Below, in pieces: positions 35,213 to 46,117 of a DNA stretch of 64,000 nucleotides. Position numbers and translations under genes: made by a program. The stretch is from Aquanectria penicillioides (Eukaryota; Ascomycota; Sordariomycetes; Hypocreales; Nectriaceae): NCBI GenBank assembly GCA_003415625.1, contig PYIU01000004.1, forward strand, positions 4,340,001 to 4,404,000, read 5' to 3'. Position 1 is the stretch's first letter, and the number at the start of each line of letters is the position of its first letter. The notes below the pieces were generated by a model that made no database searches, was not told the origin of the DNA, and saw only the letters and a list, made by a program, of their open reading frames with translations.

Positions 35213-36364
35213 ACTCTCAAAATTAGACGTAATATTACGCGTGTCGTGCCACAGGGTAGGCACTAATAATGTACATGGTATCGTGGCATGAGGCCAGAAA
35301 CACACAATTTTAAATGCTACGAACCGAATAACCGACTGCTAATCTTTTTCAAGCGCTCTGGTTAATGACGTGGCTTTTTGCTCAGCCAGGAGATAGTGTG
35401 TCGCAACTTAGGTCGGATGATTCTGTGCTATGATCTGACCGCTGTGAAGGCAAATATCGGGATCATCCCGGAGCTGTATGTGGGGTCATTCCGAGGCGCC
35501 GGATCCATTCCGATGCCACGTTTCCCGGCCTGAGTTCCCAGTTGCCACCATCGGGATCATTCCGTCCTAGGTGCTATGAAGTACGCGACGGTACTTGACG
35601 TAATCTAGATATAAATAGATCGATTGTCATAAGCGAGACATTTATGCAAAGATAGGTTGTGGCCGAGTTTGCCTAAAAAGTTCGAAGTTGGTATCAAGAC
35701 GTAGCCTTCACGACGGACCTCATGTCGTGTCTACAAGAAAATTATGAGAAATACCGTCGAATATTGCAGCGGTAGATGTTTATATATTCATTCTTCAGGG
35801 TTTCCTCATGTTTGACGTGTTCCAGGCCGTCGCATCTCAGCGGTACAACCCTGGTGTTGACCGATGTACGGAATCGTACCTGCTTTGTTGTCGGTAGCAC
35901 TGTATCGCCTGAGAGCAATGATTTCTTTCTCAAGATTTACTGAATCTCTCGAAGTTATGCAACTCCGACGATGTTACTGGGGCTCAAGTAGAGTGAGCCT
36001 CCAGCATCGATGATTCAAGCTGGGCACTGGCGAGGAAACAAGCGGCATCGGCATGAGGGGAGTGCGCATCTATTTTTGAACCACGTGGACGAAACGAGGG
36101 CCCAAAAGACATAATTAAATGTGACTTTTCTGATCGAGCCGGGGTTTTGATATCGAAAAGTGATGCGGTACGTGACAATGCTCCGGAACTCCGCCCAGTA
36201 CCATTTTCCAATGTCGGATCTATTCCGCCCTTTATGACACCTAAATACCGAAGGTCCAACACAAAGGGGAATATCGTATATAAGTTCTTGCTTGTAAAAC
36301 AAAATACCGACGTTCTGCTTGTCAGTTTATTTTGCCTCTCATTTATCTTCTTTATTCTTTCGTC
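35213..36364 (+). promoter_or_regulatory. Promoter region of the PDR transporter with five CGG-N7-CCG sites
   Basis: 1.15 kb between the regulator's stop and the transporter's ATG. It carries CGG-N7-CCG words at 35458-35470, 35500-35512, 35552-35564 and 36215-36227, and a one-mismatch copy (TGG start) at 35481-35493. The seven inner bases are similar (GATCATC, ATCCATT, GATCATT, ATCTATT, GGTCATT). Inverted CGG half-sites at fixed spacing are what Zn2Cys6 dimers bind. The sites are seen directly; their use by the neighbouring regulator is inferred. Confidence 0.6.
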
Positions 36365-39300
36365 ATGGAACAGGCTACTGTTCCATTGGAGGAGATGCTT
36401 GACTCCCCCACAAAGGAGTCACAGACCCATGAAGACTCCTCGACTTCCGTTTCTAGAGCGCTGGGGGTTACTTGGAGCGAAGTGACTGTCAAGGCTGTTG
36501 CTGCAAATGTGTCTATTCAAGAGAATTTCGTATCTCAGTTCAACCCATTTTACGTCGCGCCAAAGCTGCGCCACCGACCGATGCCCAGGACGATTCTTGA
36601 TGCTAGTCACGGATGTGTTAAGCCAGGCGAGATGCTGTTAGTCCTTGGACGACCCGGGTCTGGCTGTACAACGTTGCTAAATATTCTTGCGAATCAACGC
36701 CGAGGATATGCTTCCGTCACTGGGGAAGTTCACTACGGCAGTATGGATGCTACTGAAGCACAGCGATATCGCGGTCAGATCATTCTCAGTACTGAGGACG
36801 AGATCTTCTTTCCTTCTCTAACCGTGGAGCAGACCATGGCATTTGCAACTCGTCTGAAAAGCCCAGCCAATGAAAACTCCAAAAAGCGGTTCCAGAGGGA
36901 AACGTCTGCAACTATTCTGAAAACTTTGGGAATCGATCACACTATTCACACCAAGGTTGGAGATGCATTCATCCGTGGTGTTTCTGGTGGAGAGAGAAAG
37001 CGAGTCTCGATTGCTGAATGCATGACAACACGTGGCTCAGTTTATTGTTGGGATAATAGTACCCGGGGCCTAGACGCAAGCACGTACGTGAGGGTGATTC
37101 AAAAGCCACATATCCCTTTCTATCATGGCAAAGAGCTAACTAGCTTAAAGGGCACTCGAGTATATCAGAGCCATTCGCACAATGACCGACGAGTTGGGAC
37201 TATCTTCCATCATTTCCCTCTACCAGGCCGGAAACGATATATATAAACTGTTCGATAAGGCACTTGTCCTGGACCAAGGCCGCCAAATATTTTACGGCCC
37301 GTTGAAGGAGGCACGCCCATTCATGGAAAACCTCGGTTTTCTTTGCCGGGATGGTGCTAATATCGCCGACTTTCTAACCAGCGTCACAGCTCCGACTGAA
37401 AGAAAGATCCGCCAAGGATATGAGAACAAATTCCCCAGAACGGCGCAAGAAGTTCAAATGTATTATGAGAAGACGGACATTTATTCCAATGCGCGCAACG
37501 AGTACAACTACCCTTCCACTATGGAGGCACAAGAGAACACCAAGAGATTTCGACAAACCGTGCTGGTAGAAAAAGATTCTCGGCTATCAAAAAAGAGTAC
37601 CCTGACGGTCGGCTTCATTTCCCAACTGAACGCTTGTGTTGTCCGGCAGTACCAGATTATCTTCGGCGACAAGGCTACGTTCTTGACCAAACAATTGACA
37701 GTCTTGGTGCAAGCACTCATTGCAGGGTCTCTCTTTTACGATGCCCCGGACACATCAGCAGGTCTATTCCTCAAATCTGGAGCACTATTCTTTGCCATCA
37801 TGTTCAATACACTATTGGCAATGTCTGAAGTCATCGATTCCTTCTCAGGCAGGCCCGTCCTTGCTAAACACAGGTCGTTTGCCATGGTACATCCAGTTGC
37901 ATTCTGCCTAGCACAAATTTCCGTTGATATCCCTATCGTTCTCTTTCAAATTTCATCGTTTTCTATCATTGTATACTTCATGGTGGGTTTAACAGTATCT
38001 GCAAAATCCTTTTTCATCTTTTGGGCAGTTCTTTACACAACAACGATGGTTAGTGACCTATGCAATTAGTGTTCCACTAAGCCGTTTATGCTGATTTACA
38101 TGCAACAGTGTATGCTAGCCTTGTTTCGAGCTATTGGCGCTGCCTTCACCACTTTTGACGGAGCCGCCAAAGCATCAGGCTTCACAATCCTCGCCACCGT
38201 CCTTTACAACGGATATATGATTCCAAAGTCAAAGATGCATCCCTGGCTGAGTTGGATCTTTTGGATAGATCCACTTGCCTATGCCTTCGATGCCTTGATG
38301 TCGAATGAGTTTCACAGCAAAACAATCCCATGCTACGGCCCCAACCTTGTTCCTATTGGTCCCGGGTACAATGATACGAATCATCAATCCTGTGCGGGAG
38401 TTATTGGGGCTATTCCGGGTCAGACGATTTTGCTAGGTGACAACTACCTCAAAGCAATGTCGTATAGCCATTCTCATATCTGGAGGAACTTTGGAATTCT
38501 TTGGGCATGGTGGGCACTTTTTGTTGCCTTGACCATTGTTGCAACCTCGAACTGGAAGTTCTTTGCTCGGGGGAACTCACCTCTAAGTATTCCTAGAGAA
38601 AAGGCCCGTCTTATAAAGCCCAGGTGCGTTGACGAAGAATTACAAGGTTCTGAGATGAGCGACGTGGTGACTGCGCACAGCACCACTGGCGAGGATTCTG
38701 AACACAATGAACCACCAGCTGGCAGCTTGCTACGAAACACGTCCGTATTTACATGGAAAGGTGTTTATTATACTGTCAAGACAGCTGATGGTGATCGCGT
38801 CTTGCTCAACAATGTCCAAGGCTGGGTTAAACCGGGCACCCTCGGAGCATTGATGGGAGCATCTGGTGCTGGCAAAACGACACTCCTCGATGTGCTGGCG
38901 CAACGCAAGACAGAGGGCACTATCCAGGGATCTATTTTGGTAGATGGCCGTCCGCTTCCTCTATCATTCCAGCGGTCGGCGGGATACTGCGAGCAGTTTG
39001 ATGTGCACGAGCCGTATGCCACAGTCCGCGAGGCCTTGGAATTCGCTGCCCTTTTGCGACAAGACCGTAATGAGCCGCGAGAGAAGAAGCTTGAATACGT
39101 TGACTCTATCATGAGCTTACTGGAACTTGATGACCTGGCCGACGTCGTGATAGGTCAGGTGGGTGCTGGTCTCTCAGTTGAGCAAAGGAAGCGAGTGACA
39201 ATTGGTGTAGAGTTGGTCTCTAAACCGAGCATTCTCATTTTCCTTGACGAGCCGACGTCAGGTCTAGATGGGCAATCTGCCTATAGCATTGTCCGATTTC

Positions 39301-40655
39301 TCCGAAAGCTTGCCAATGTCGGTCAAGCGGTCCTTGTCACCATCCATCAACCCTCGGCTCAACTGTTTACACAATTCGACACGTTGTTGCTTATGTCTGA
39401 AGGTGGCAAAACTGCATACTTTGGAAATATTGGTGAGAATGCCAACACCGTCAAACAGTATTTTGCCAGAAATGGAGCCCCCTGTCCTAAAGACGCCAAT
39501 CCAGCAGAGCACATTATTGAAGCTGTGTCGGGCAGCCTGTCGCAGGGAAAGGACTGGAACAAGATCTGGCTTGAATCAACCGAGCACCAATTGGTAGAGA
39601 AGGATTTGGATATCATTATCTCTGAGGCTGCCGCAAAGCCACCTGCAACTACCGATGACGGGCACGAGTTTGCTACTCCGCTCTGGGAGCAGATCAAAGT
39701 GGTTACCCGTCGGATGAACATTTCACTCTTTCGCAACACGGACTATGTTAACAACAAGCTTATTCTCCATGTATTCTGTGGTCTATATAATGGCTTCTCG
39801 TTTTGGAAACTCGGAGATTCAGTTAGCGATATGCAGCTGCGACTGTTTACAATCTTCAACTTTGTCTTTGTTGCGCCAGGCGTCATCAACCAACTACAGC
39901 CACTGTTTATTGAGCGCCGAGACATCTTTGAGGCGCGCGAGAAAAAGTCAAAGACATATTCCTGGATCGCCTTTGTTACCTCCCTCATCATCTCTGAGAT
40001 TCCTTACCTAGTGATCTGTGCTGTACTATACTACGGATGCTGGTATTATACAGTCGGGTTCCCGACAGAGGCCAAACGTGCTGGGTCCACGTTTTTTGTC
40101 ATGCTAATGTACGAGTTTTTGTACACGGGAATCGGCCAATTCATAGCTGCTTACGCACCAAACGCGGTCTTTGCATCACTCATTAACCCGTTCGTGTTGG
40201 GCATTTTGCTAATGTGCTGCGGAGTGCTTGTCCCTTATGACCAGATCACCGCATTCTGGCGTTATTGGGTCTACTGGCTCAGCCCGCTCAGCTACATGAT
40301 GGGAAGCATGCTCGTCTTCAATTTGTGGGACCGGCCAGTCAAATGCGATGCAGCCGAGTTTGCAATCTTCAACCCGCCGAGCGGGTTAACATGTGGTGGC
40401 TACCTATCATCCTACATCTCAGAGACTGGTATCGGAGCTGCGAGTGACCTCGTCAACCCGAACGACACGACCAGTTGCAAGGTGTGTCTCTATAAAAATA
40501 GCAGCGACTACCTCAAGACTCTGAATTTGAAAGGATATTATTATGGGTGGCGAGATGCAGGAATTGTGGTTCTTTTTGTCCTGAGTTCATATTCTTTGGT
40601 ATACCTTTTAATGAGGTTGCGCACTAAGACGTCTAAGAAGGCTCGCACACTTTAG
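36365..40655 (+). CDS. PDR/ABCG full-size multidrug ABC transporter
   Basis: Three exons (36365-37083, 37151-38048, 38109-40655) encode 1387 residues in the order NBD1-TMD1-NBD2-TMD2. NBD1 has the fungal degenerate Walker A '[10 protein letters not shown]' (Cys for Lys), signature '[13 protein letters not shown]' and 'RGLDAST' read across intron 1. NBD2 has canonical Walker A 'GASGAGKTT', '[12 protein letters not shown]' and '[13 protein letters not shown]'. TMD2 carries '[10 protein letters not shown]...' linker and '[20 protein letters not shown]'. The N-terminus is short compared with yeast Pdr5 but normal for some fungal clades. A plasma-membrane exporter of toxic compounds such as azoles or plant/insect defence molecules is expected; the true substrate is unknown. 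No damage seen. Sites upstream and the adjacent regulator suggest inducible control. Confidence 0.93.
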
Positions 40656-41368
40656 ATTTAGAGGAGAGGGGCTAGACCTGGAGATTTTGATAATTTTTTC
40701 ATTCCAAGTAATAATAGATACGGTCACCGAGATTTGAAACGCCTGGAATGCATCTTCCGCGTTGAGAATTGAATATCTCACCGCAATTCCAACACCTGTG
40801 CAATATTTTTTTGGTTTGGTCCGAACGTGCCGGCCTCTGAAATCACATGGCTGCAGCAGAGTGAGGCGTGTGTCCGGCATGTGATAAACCACAATCAGGC
40901 TGATGAACCAAAATTGGAGAATTTTTGGAGAATTTTGGAGAACAGCTTTTTTTTTTTATGAAGAACATACATGAAGTTCGTCCAATGATGCCAACAGCCT
41001 ACTCCGTCTGAATCGAACATGGCCAAATCTACGATGGAGGCACGGCCATCGACATTTAGACAGCATAACTATTGTAAGCCTCGGTCGACACGGCCTTGAG
41101 GTTACGCCACTCTCCGATCGGCGTGCCATGCCGAGTCAAAAAGTCCGTCGGGATGATTCCGAATACGTTGGAATACGATTTTGATGACGCAGGCTCATCC
41201 GCGAACGGCTTCCTTATTTCACCCTGGTTTCTCTCGGGAATGTTGATGGTTGACAATTGCACCTTTGATCTCTAAAAGCCTGCTTGTTGAGCGTTGGACT
41301 TCAGCCCCTTGAGAGATTTCAACGGCCCTATTCCGTGCGTCGCCGATCATTCCCCTCACAGTTGGAGC
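40656..41368. other. Intergenic stretch
   Basis: Transporter 3' region and presumed promoter of the arrestin-like gene. A short imperfect TTGGAGAATTTT repeat sits at about 40912-40944, next to a T10 run. No gene recognised. Confidence 0.45.
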
Positions 41369-43203
41369 ATGCACACCTTCGGTAATTACTACTCGATTTC
41401 AATCCGACCTCAGCATACCCCTAATTGTCATGGCTCAGGCATGCCGCCTGAGTTCTGCCCTCTCACCATCACTGACGCTATAACTCTAGATCTTGCTGCC
41501 CGCGTGGGGATTTCCCATCCCCGTCCACCCTTCCACTTACCTTCGTTTCATCCCATCTCCTCTGCCAACGGGAATATTCCTTTGTTCGAAATACGGTACA
41601 TCCCTCCCTGGAATCACCCCAGAGTCGTTACACTTGTTCCTAACATTATGTTGCAATAGATTACACAGGAATTTTGTTGTCTTTTCAGGAAGTGATCATG
41701 AATCGACTAGTCAACTACTCACTGGCACTCTCGTGTTATGTATACAATCACCAATGCGCATAGAAGAGGTGCACCTTCAAATAAGTGGCACTCTGCGATA
41801 CTCGTAAGATGATAATTACTTTACTTATTGACATGCCGTCAACACAATTGCAATAACCATGTTGAGTTAACCCTCAAATTAGGTGGGCAGACCACGGCCT
41901 TCTGGGCACCAAAGTCAATCTCCTGGAGCATAGATGGCCATCGTTCATCGGATCCCGTGGGAAGAGCATGATTCTTCTGCCCGGAAATTACGAATGGCCG
42001 TTTGAATACATGCTTCCTGGTGATACAGCCGACAGTATCGAGGGCATTCCCGAAGCATCCCTACTATACAGGCTCAAGGCAACTATCAGTAGAGGAAAGC
42101 TGGCTCGAGATCTACACATTTACGCCCCTCTTCAAATAATCCGAACAATGTCTCCCGATTCCTTAGAGTTTGTATGTGCCGCAATTGTTGAGAATACATG
42201 GATCAATAAGCTTGACTACTCGATTTCTATTCCCACCGAGGCCATCGCCTTTGGAGGCTCCGTTGTGCTCAAAATGATATTGACGCCCCTTCTTAAGGGC
42301 CTCAAAATCGGATACATAACGGCAACGTTGATGGAATATCGTGAATGTGTTATCCAGCTCTCAAACAGCTCGCACGCTAGGGAAAATCATACTGAGCGCG
42401 AAGCTTGCGAGTGGCGCTTCACTGTGAAAGGTGAATCTGATTGGCAAGATGTCATTGAAGATACCGGCCAGGAAGGTTGGGTTTTGAGGGAAACGCTTGA
42501 CTTACCCAAAGGACTCAATGAATGCATTCAGGACTTGAACCATCACGGCATCAAGGTGCACCATAAGATCAAGGTTAGAGTCCGACTATACAACCCAGAT
42601 GGGCATCGTTCCGAAGTAAGTAATCTGATGAACCTTTACCTGATGTTGGGATACTCATGCATTGATCTATAGCTCGTAGTGATGCTCCCCGTAATAATAT
42701 TCATCTCACCACGCATGCCACCATGTGGTCAAAGCAACCTTGATACCCGATTCCCGGTAGTTCCCAGCATAGAGGACGAAAGAACTATTCCGCCTGGGTA
42801 CGGGCAGCATGTCCTTGATCAATTACTCAATGATATCGATGGCTGCCAGGTTTCTGGACTGCAACATCAACAAAATATTTTAGAATATACACAATCTCGG
42901 TCAGATTCAATGGACAGTCTAGAGACACCCACGAACCATTGCAGCCACACTATTAGCACGTCATCAGAAGTTCTTTCTCGAGAGATAGCACCACTACACT
43001 CGTCTGAGCCAGGTTGGGACACAGACGACTTTTACGCTTTAAATAGGGTGCCCACATATCGTACCGCTACTCGCAGTCCTCAGTGGTCTCGGCCATTGAT
43101 GAATAACCCAAGGCTTCCGGATTATCGCGCAGCTGTCACTGTTTCGTCCGACGTCGATAGAATCCCTTCCACGACGCCTTGTACCAGGGAAAGATTCCGC
43201 TGA
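41369..43203 (+). CDS. Arrestin-related trafficking adaptor (CreD/ART-like)
   Basis: Four exons (41369-41595, 41660-41803, 41883-42615, 42673-43203) give 544 residues. The arrestin-N sandwich spans the first introns: 'FEIRLHRNFVVFSG', 'QLLTGTLVLCIQSPMRIEEV', then 'LLPGNYEWPFEYMLPGDTAD' and 'ASLLYRLKATISRGKLARDL'. The arrestin-C domain shows 'IRTMSPDSLEFVCAAIVEN' and 'HKIKVRVRLYNPDGHRSE' read into 'LPVIIFISPRMP'. The acidic Ser-rich tail has a 'PDYRAAV' near the end, close to the PY motif region of this family. Such proteins recruit the Rsp5/HulA ubiquitin ligase to plasma-membrane transporters for endocytosis. The N-terminus is uncertain: Met at 41441 is an alternative start. Confidence 0.82.
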
Positions 43204-43815
43204 CTTGCCCTCGTAGTCGACTGAGTGGAACCCATTTATCGATTGAGATACATAGAAACTTGGCATAGTTGGCTCTTGCTTCTACTTCTTGGTCGTGCAG
43301 GGTATTACGGAGCTGGCGAGCCCAGATGCTTGTTTCATACCGGATTTGGATTCCATAGCGAACTGAGGCTATCCTAGTCAGGAATGGACTGAGCAACAGC
43401 ACCGCAACTTCGGATTATCCGCTCGACCATACTTCATCGCTATAATTTCGTCACTACTATCCGCCTAGGGGACGTCAGTCGTGGGTTGAATCAACTCAGC
43501 GCAAGGTGGCTGATGCTGGTGGATCCCTGTCGTTTGAGGCTTGACTCGGTGGCCACGCGTCACGTACGGAGTACACGAAGCGCAATTCAAGTTGCGGGGC
43601 AACAATCAAAGTCACGATCTCTCCCTGATCGATCCATGCATTAGGAATCTGTCTGTCCGAACCGCCCCTCTATCAAATCAAGGAACTCGTACTCCAGCTT
43701 TCGTTACTCTATATTCTTTATCGGGCTCCAAGGAACAAATCGTGTTCTCCATCGACCCTTTCGGACCCACCTACAGTCCAATTGGCGACTCTTTGTCCGC
43801 ATTGGATCAATTAAA
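43204..43815. other. Intergenic stretch, promoter of the phosphotransferase-family gene
   Basis: No gene supported. The open frame at 43541-43825 has no family signal and overlaps the next start. Confidence 0.45.
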
Positions 43816-45377
43816 ATGGTCCTGAAATTCAGATATGTGTGCATGGAAATGGATGACCTTGCTCAGGACCGGAGGGAAGGCCTGAGCAAAAAATGGGAGC
43901 GATCACTTCACAAGGCGTCTCTTTATCGCGATATCGCAAGGTTCATCAACCAGTACAGGCCTGGAAAGCCAGTCGAGCTTCATACGCCGATCAAAGGTGG
44001 CTATAATGTTTTTTATCGATTAGAGTACGAGGACGGAACTTCTGCTGGCCTCAGGATCCCTCAATCAGGTATCTCAATAAATTATTTGCCCCCAAATATT
44101 CTTAATTCCACCTTTAACAAAAAATAGTCACCAAGTTCCCTGATGAGAAGTTTCGGTATGAAGTCGCCACAATTCGATATGTCGCTGCCAACACAACCAT
44201 TCCTGTGCCAAAAATATACCACTGGGGGACTGCCAAAGAAAATCCACTGGGTCTTGGGCCGTTCATGATTATGGAGTACATTGAACACCACACAACCTTA
44301 TCTCATGCCCTTCATGATCCATCGCTTGACCCCGAAGATGACCACTTCCTGGATCCTAATATCAGTGAGCAGAAGCTTCGATCTCTTTATCGACAGATGG
44401 CCAACATCGTGCTCCAGCTATCTACTCTTTCCTTTCCTCGAATCGGTTCCTTAGCTCAGGACGAGCAAGGGAACTTTTCTGTATCCGGAAGGCCGCTTAT
44501 CCAAAACATGGATTCGATTCTTGATCTGACAGGCGCTACTCCTAGTCTGCTACCAGCTCATGGGTTTTCTACGTCAAACGAGTGGTATTCTGCCTTGGCC
44601 GATATGCACCTTGTCCAACTCACATTTCAGCATAACTGTGCTGTCGATGACGAAGATGACGCTCGGGATAAATATCTTGCTCGCCAACTATTCCGAAAAC
44701 TTGCATATGATGGGCGGTTAGTCTCTGGGTTTGGCCCTCAGGCGGATGTGAATGATGATTCCACATTCCGACTATTTTCTGAGGATCTACGGCCGTCCAA
44801 TGTTTTGGTTGACAAGGACCTTCGTGTGGTCGGAGTTATTGACTGGGAGTTTGCCTATGCAGCCCCCGCCCAGTTCTCCTATGATCCTCCCTGGTGGCTC
44901 CTCTTAAGAGCTCCCCATTACTGGCCAGGTGGGTATGAGAAGTGGATGGAAGTTTATCAACCTCGTTTGGAGACTTTCCTTTCCGTCTTGGAAGATGAAG
45001 AGAGAAAGATGCTGGTAGAAGGCAGCCTTGAAGGTCACCTAAACTGTGCCTCCCTCTACGACGACAGCAGCAACTCCTCTCTTTCACAAAAAATGCGGCG
45101 AAACTGGGAAAGCAAGTCTTGGATGATTCGTTATGCAGCGAGGAAAAGTTGGGCATTTGACTTTCTCTATTGGAGATACTTGGACCCCAGGTACTTTGGC
45201 AAAAACGAGGAAGGTGATCACCACGCAAGGCTAGATTGCCTCAACCAACAGCAACTCGATGCAATGGAGTCATTCGTGAGATTGAAGATAGAACAAGGGA
45301 AGGAGCAGATGCTACCTCAGTGGAGTGATGGCGATGCTAGAGCTGAAGCGAGAAAGATTATGTTCTTCACGAGCTGA
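43816..45377 (+). CDS. Aminoglycoside phosphotransferase (APH)-family kinase-like protein
   Basis: Two exons (43816-44068, 44128-45377) with a 59-bp intron encode 500 residues. The N-lobe has a glycine-containing loop 'PIKGGYNVFYRLEYEDGTSA' and 'IRYVAANTTIPVPKIYHWG', with 'FMIMEYIEHHTTLSHAL' as hinge. The catalytic loop is 'RLFSEDLRPSNVLVD', in which the His of the usual H-x-D-x4-N is Ser, and the metal-binding triad is 'GVIDWEFAYAAP'. Fungal genomes carry many such APH-like proteins, often of unknown substrate; the Asp and Asn of the loop are kept, so activity is possible. No signal peptide or membrane segment. The C-terminal ~110 residues are helical and charged, as usual for the group. Confidence 0.85.
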
Positions 45378-46117
45378 GCTTAAATTAGCCACCATGCTTC
45401 TGTATTTTATGGTCGTGATGTAGGATTTCATTAGCAACACCCCAAGTCTCGACATGGAGTGGGCTTAAAACAAATCAAACCATGAGCGCTATTTTGGTTG
45501 CTTCAACACATAAATAATTGATAATCAGCTGGGCTCGTATCGAAACTCGCGATTCCGGCACTTTCAAGAATTCGGTTCCAAAACTCATCTTGCCAATCGC
45601 AATCGGGTGTGGTCTCACGATGACTCTTTACTCGTCCTGTCGTTCATTCTTTTCATATAAATAAGGTCGGATGCTCCATAATGAATTCTAAATCATGGCA
45701 CTGTTTTTAAATCGAGGATTGTCATATTTTACATCGAGGATATTGTCATAAGTGGGATGAGACAGTCGAATTTCTAGGCGCAAATCGCCTAGATAGTCCG
45801 TATGATGAACCGCGGTGTATCCACATCGGCCATAACTTAGCCTAGTCTGAGGTTGAAGCTCGGCGTCAATCGCAATTGAGCTTCCCTGCAACGGGCAGCT
45901 TAGCAGACCAGGCTGCTGCGGTCAGCAGGAGTTGGGCGTTGCACTCAACTCACAGCCTGCATCCACTGCCCCCAAAGGTTGCTCCTTAGCTTCAAATATC
46001 AGCCCAAGAAACTATTGAGAAATGGCCAATCCTGTAACTGGAATCATTGATTACTCCACTTCATTGCATTAACTGTCTTCATTCGACCAATCCTGTGGCT
46101 GAGTCAAATCTCTCTAG
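45378..46117. other. Non-coding stretch upstream of the NLR pseudogene
   Basis: I see nothing coding. The expected first half of a PNP_UDP domain, which should precede 46118, is not recognisable here, so it seems lost. Confidence 0.4.

Noticed and set aside
41294..41368. An upstream start for the arrestin-like gene at 41294
   Set aside because: The frame is open there but has TTG rather than ATG; the first in-frame ATG is 41369.
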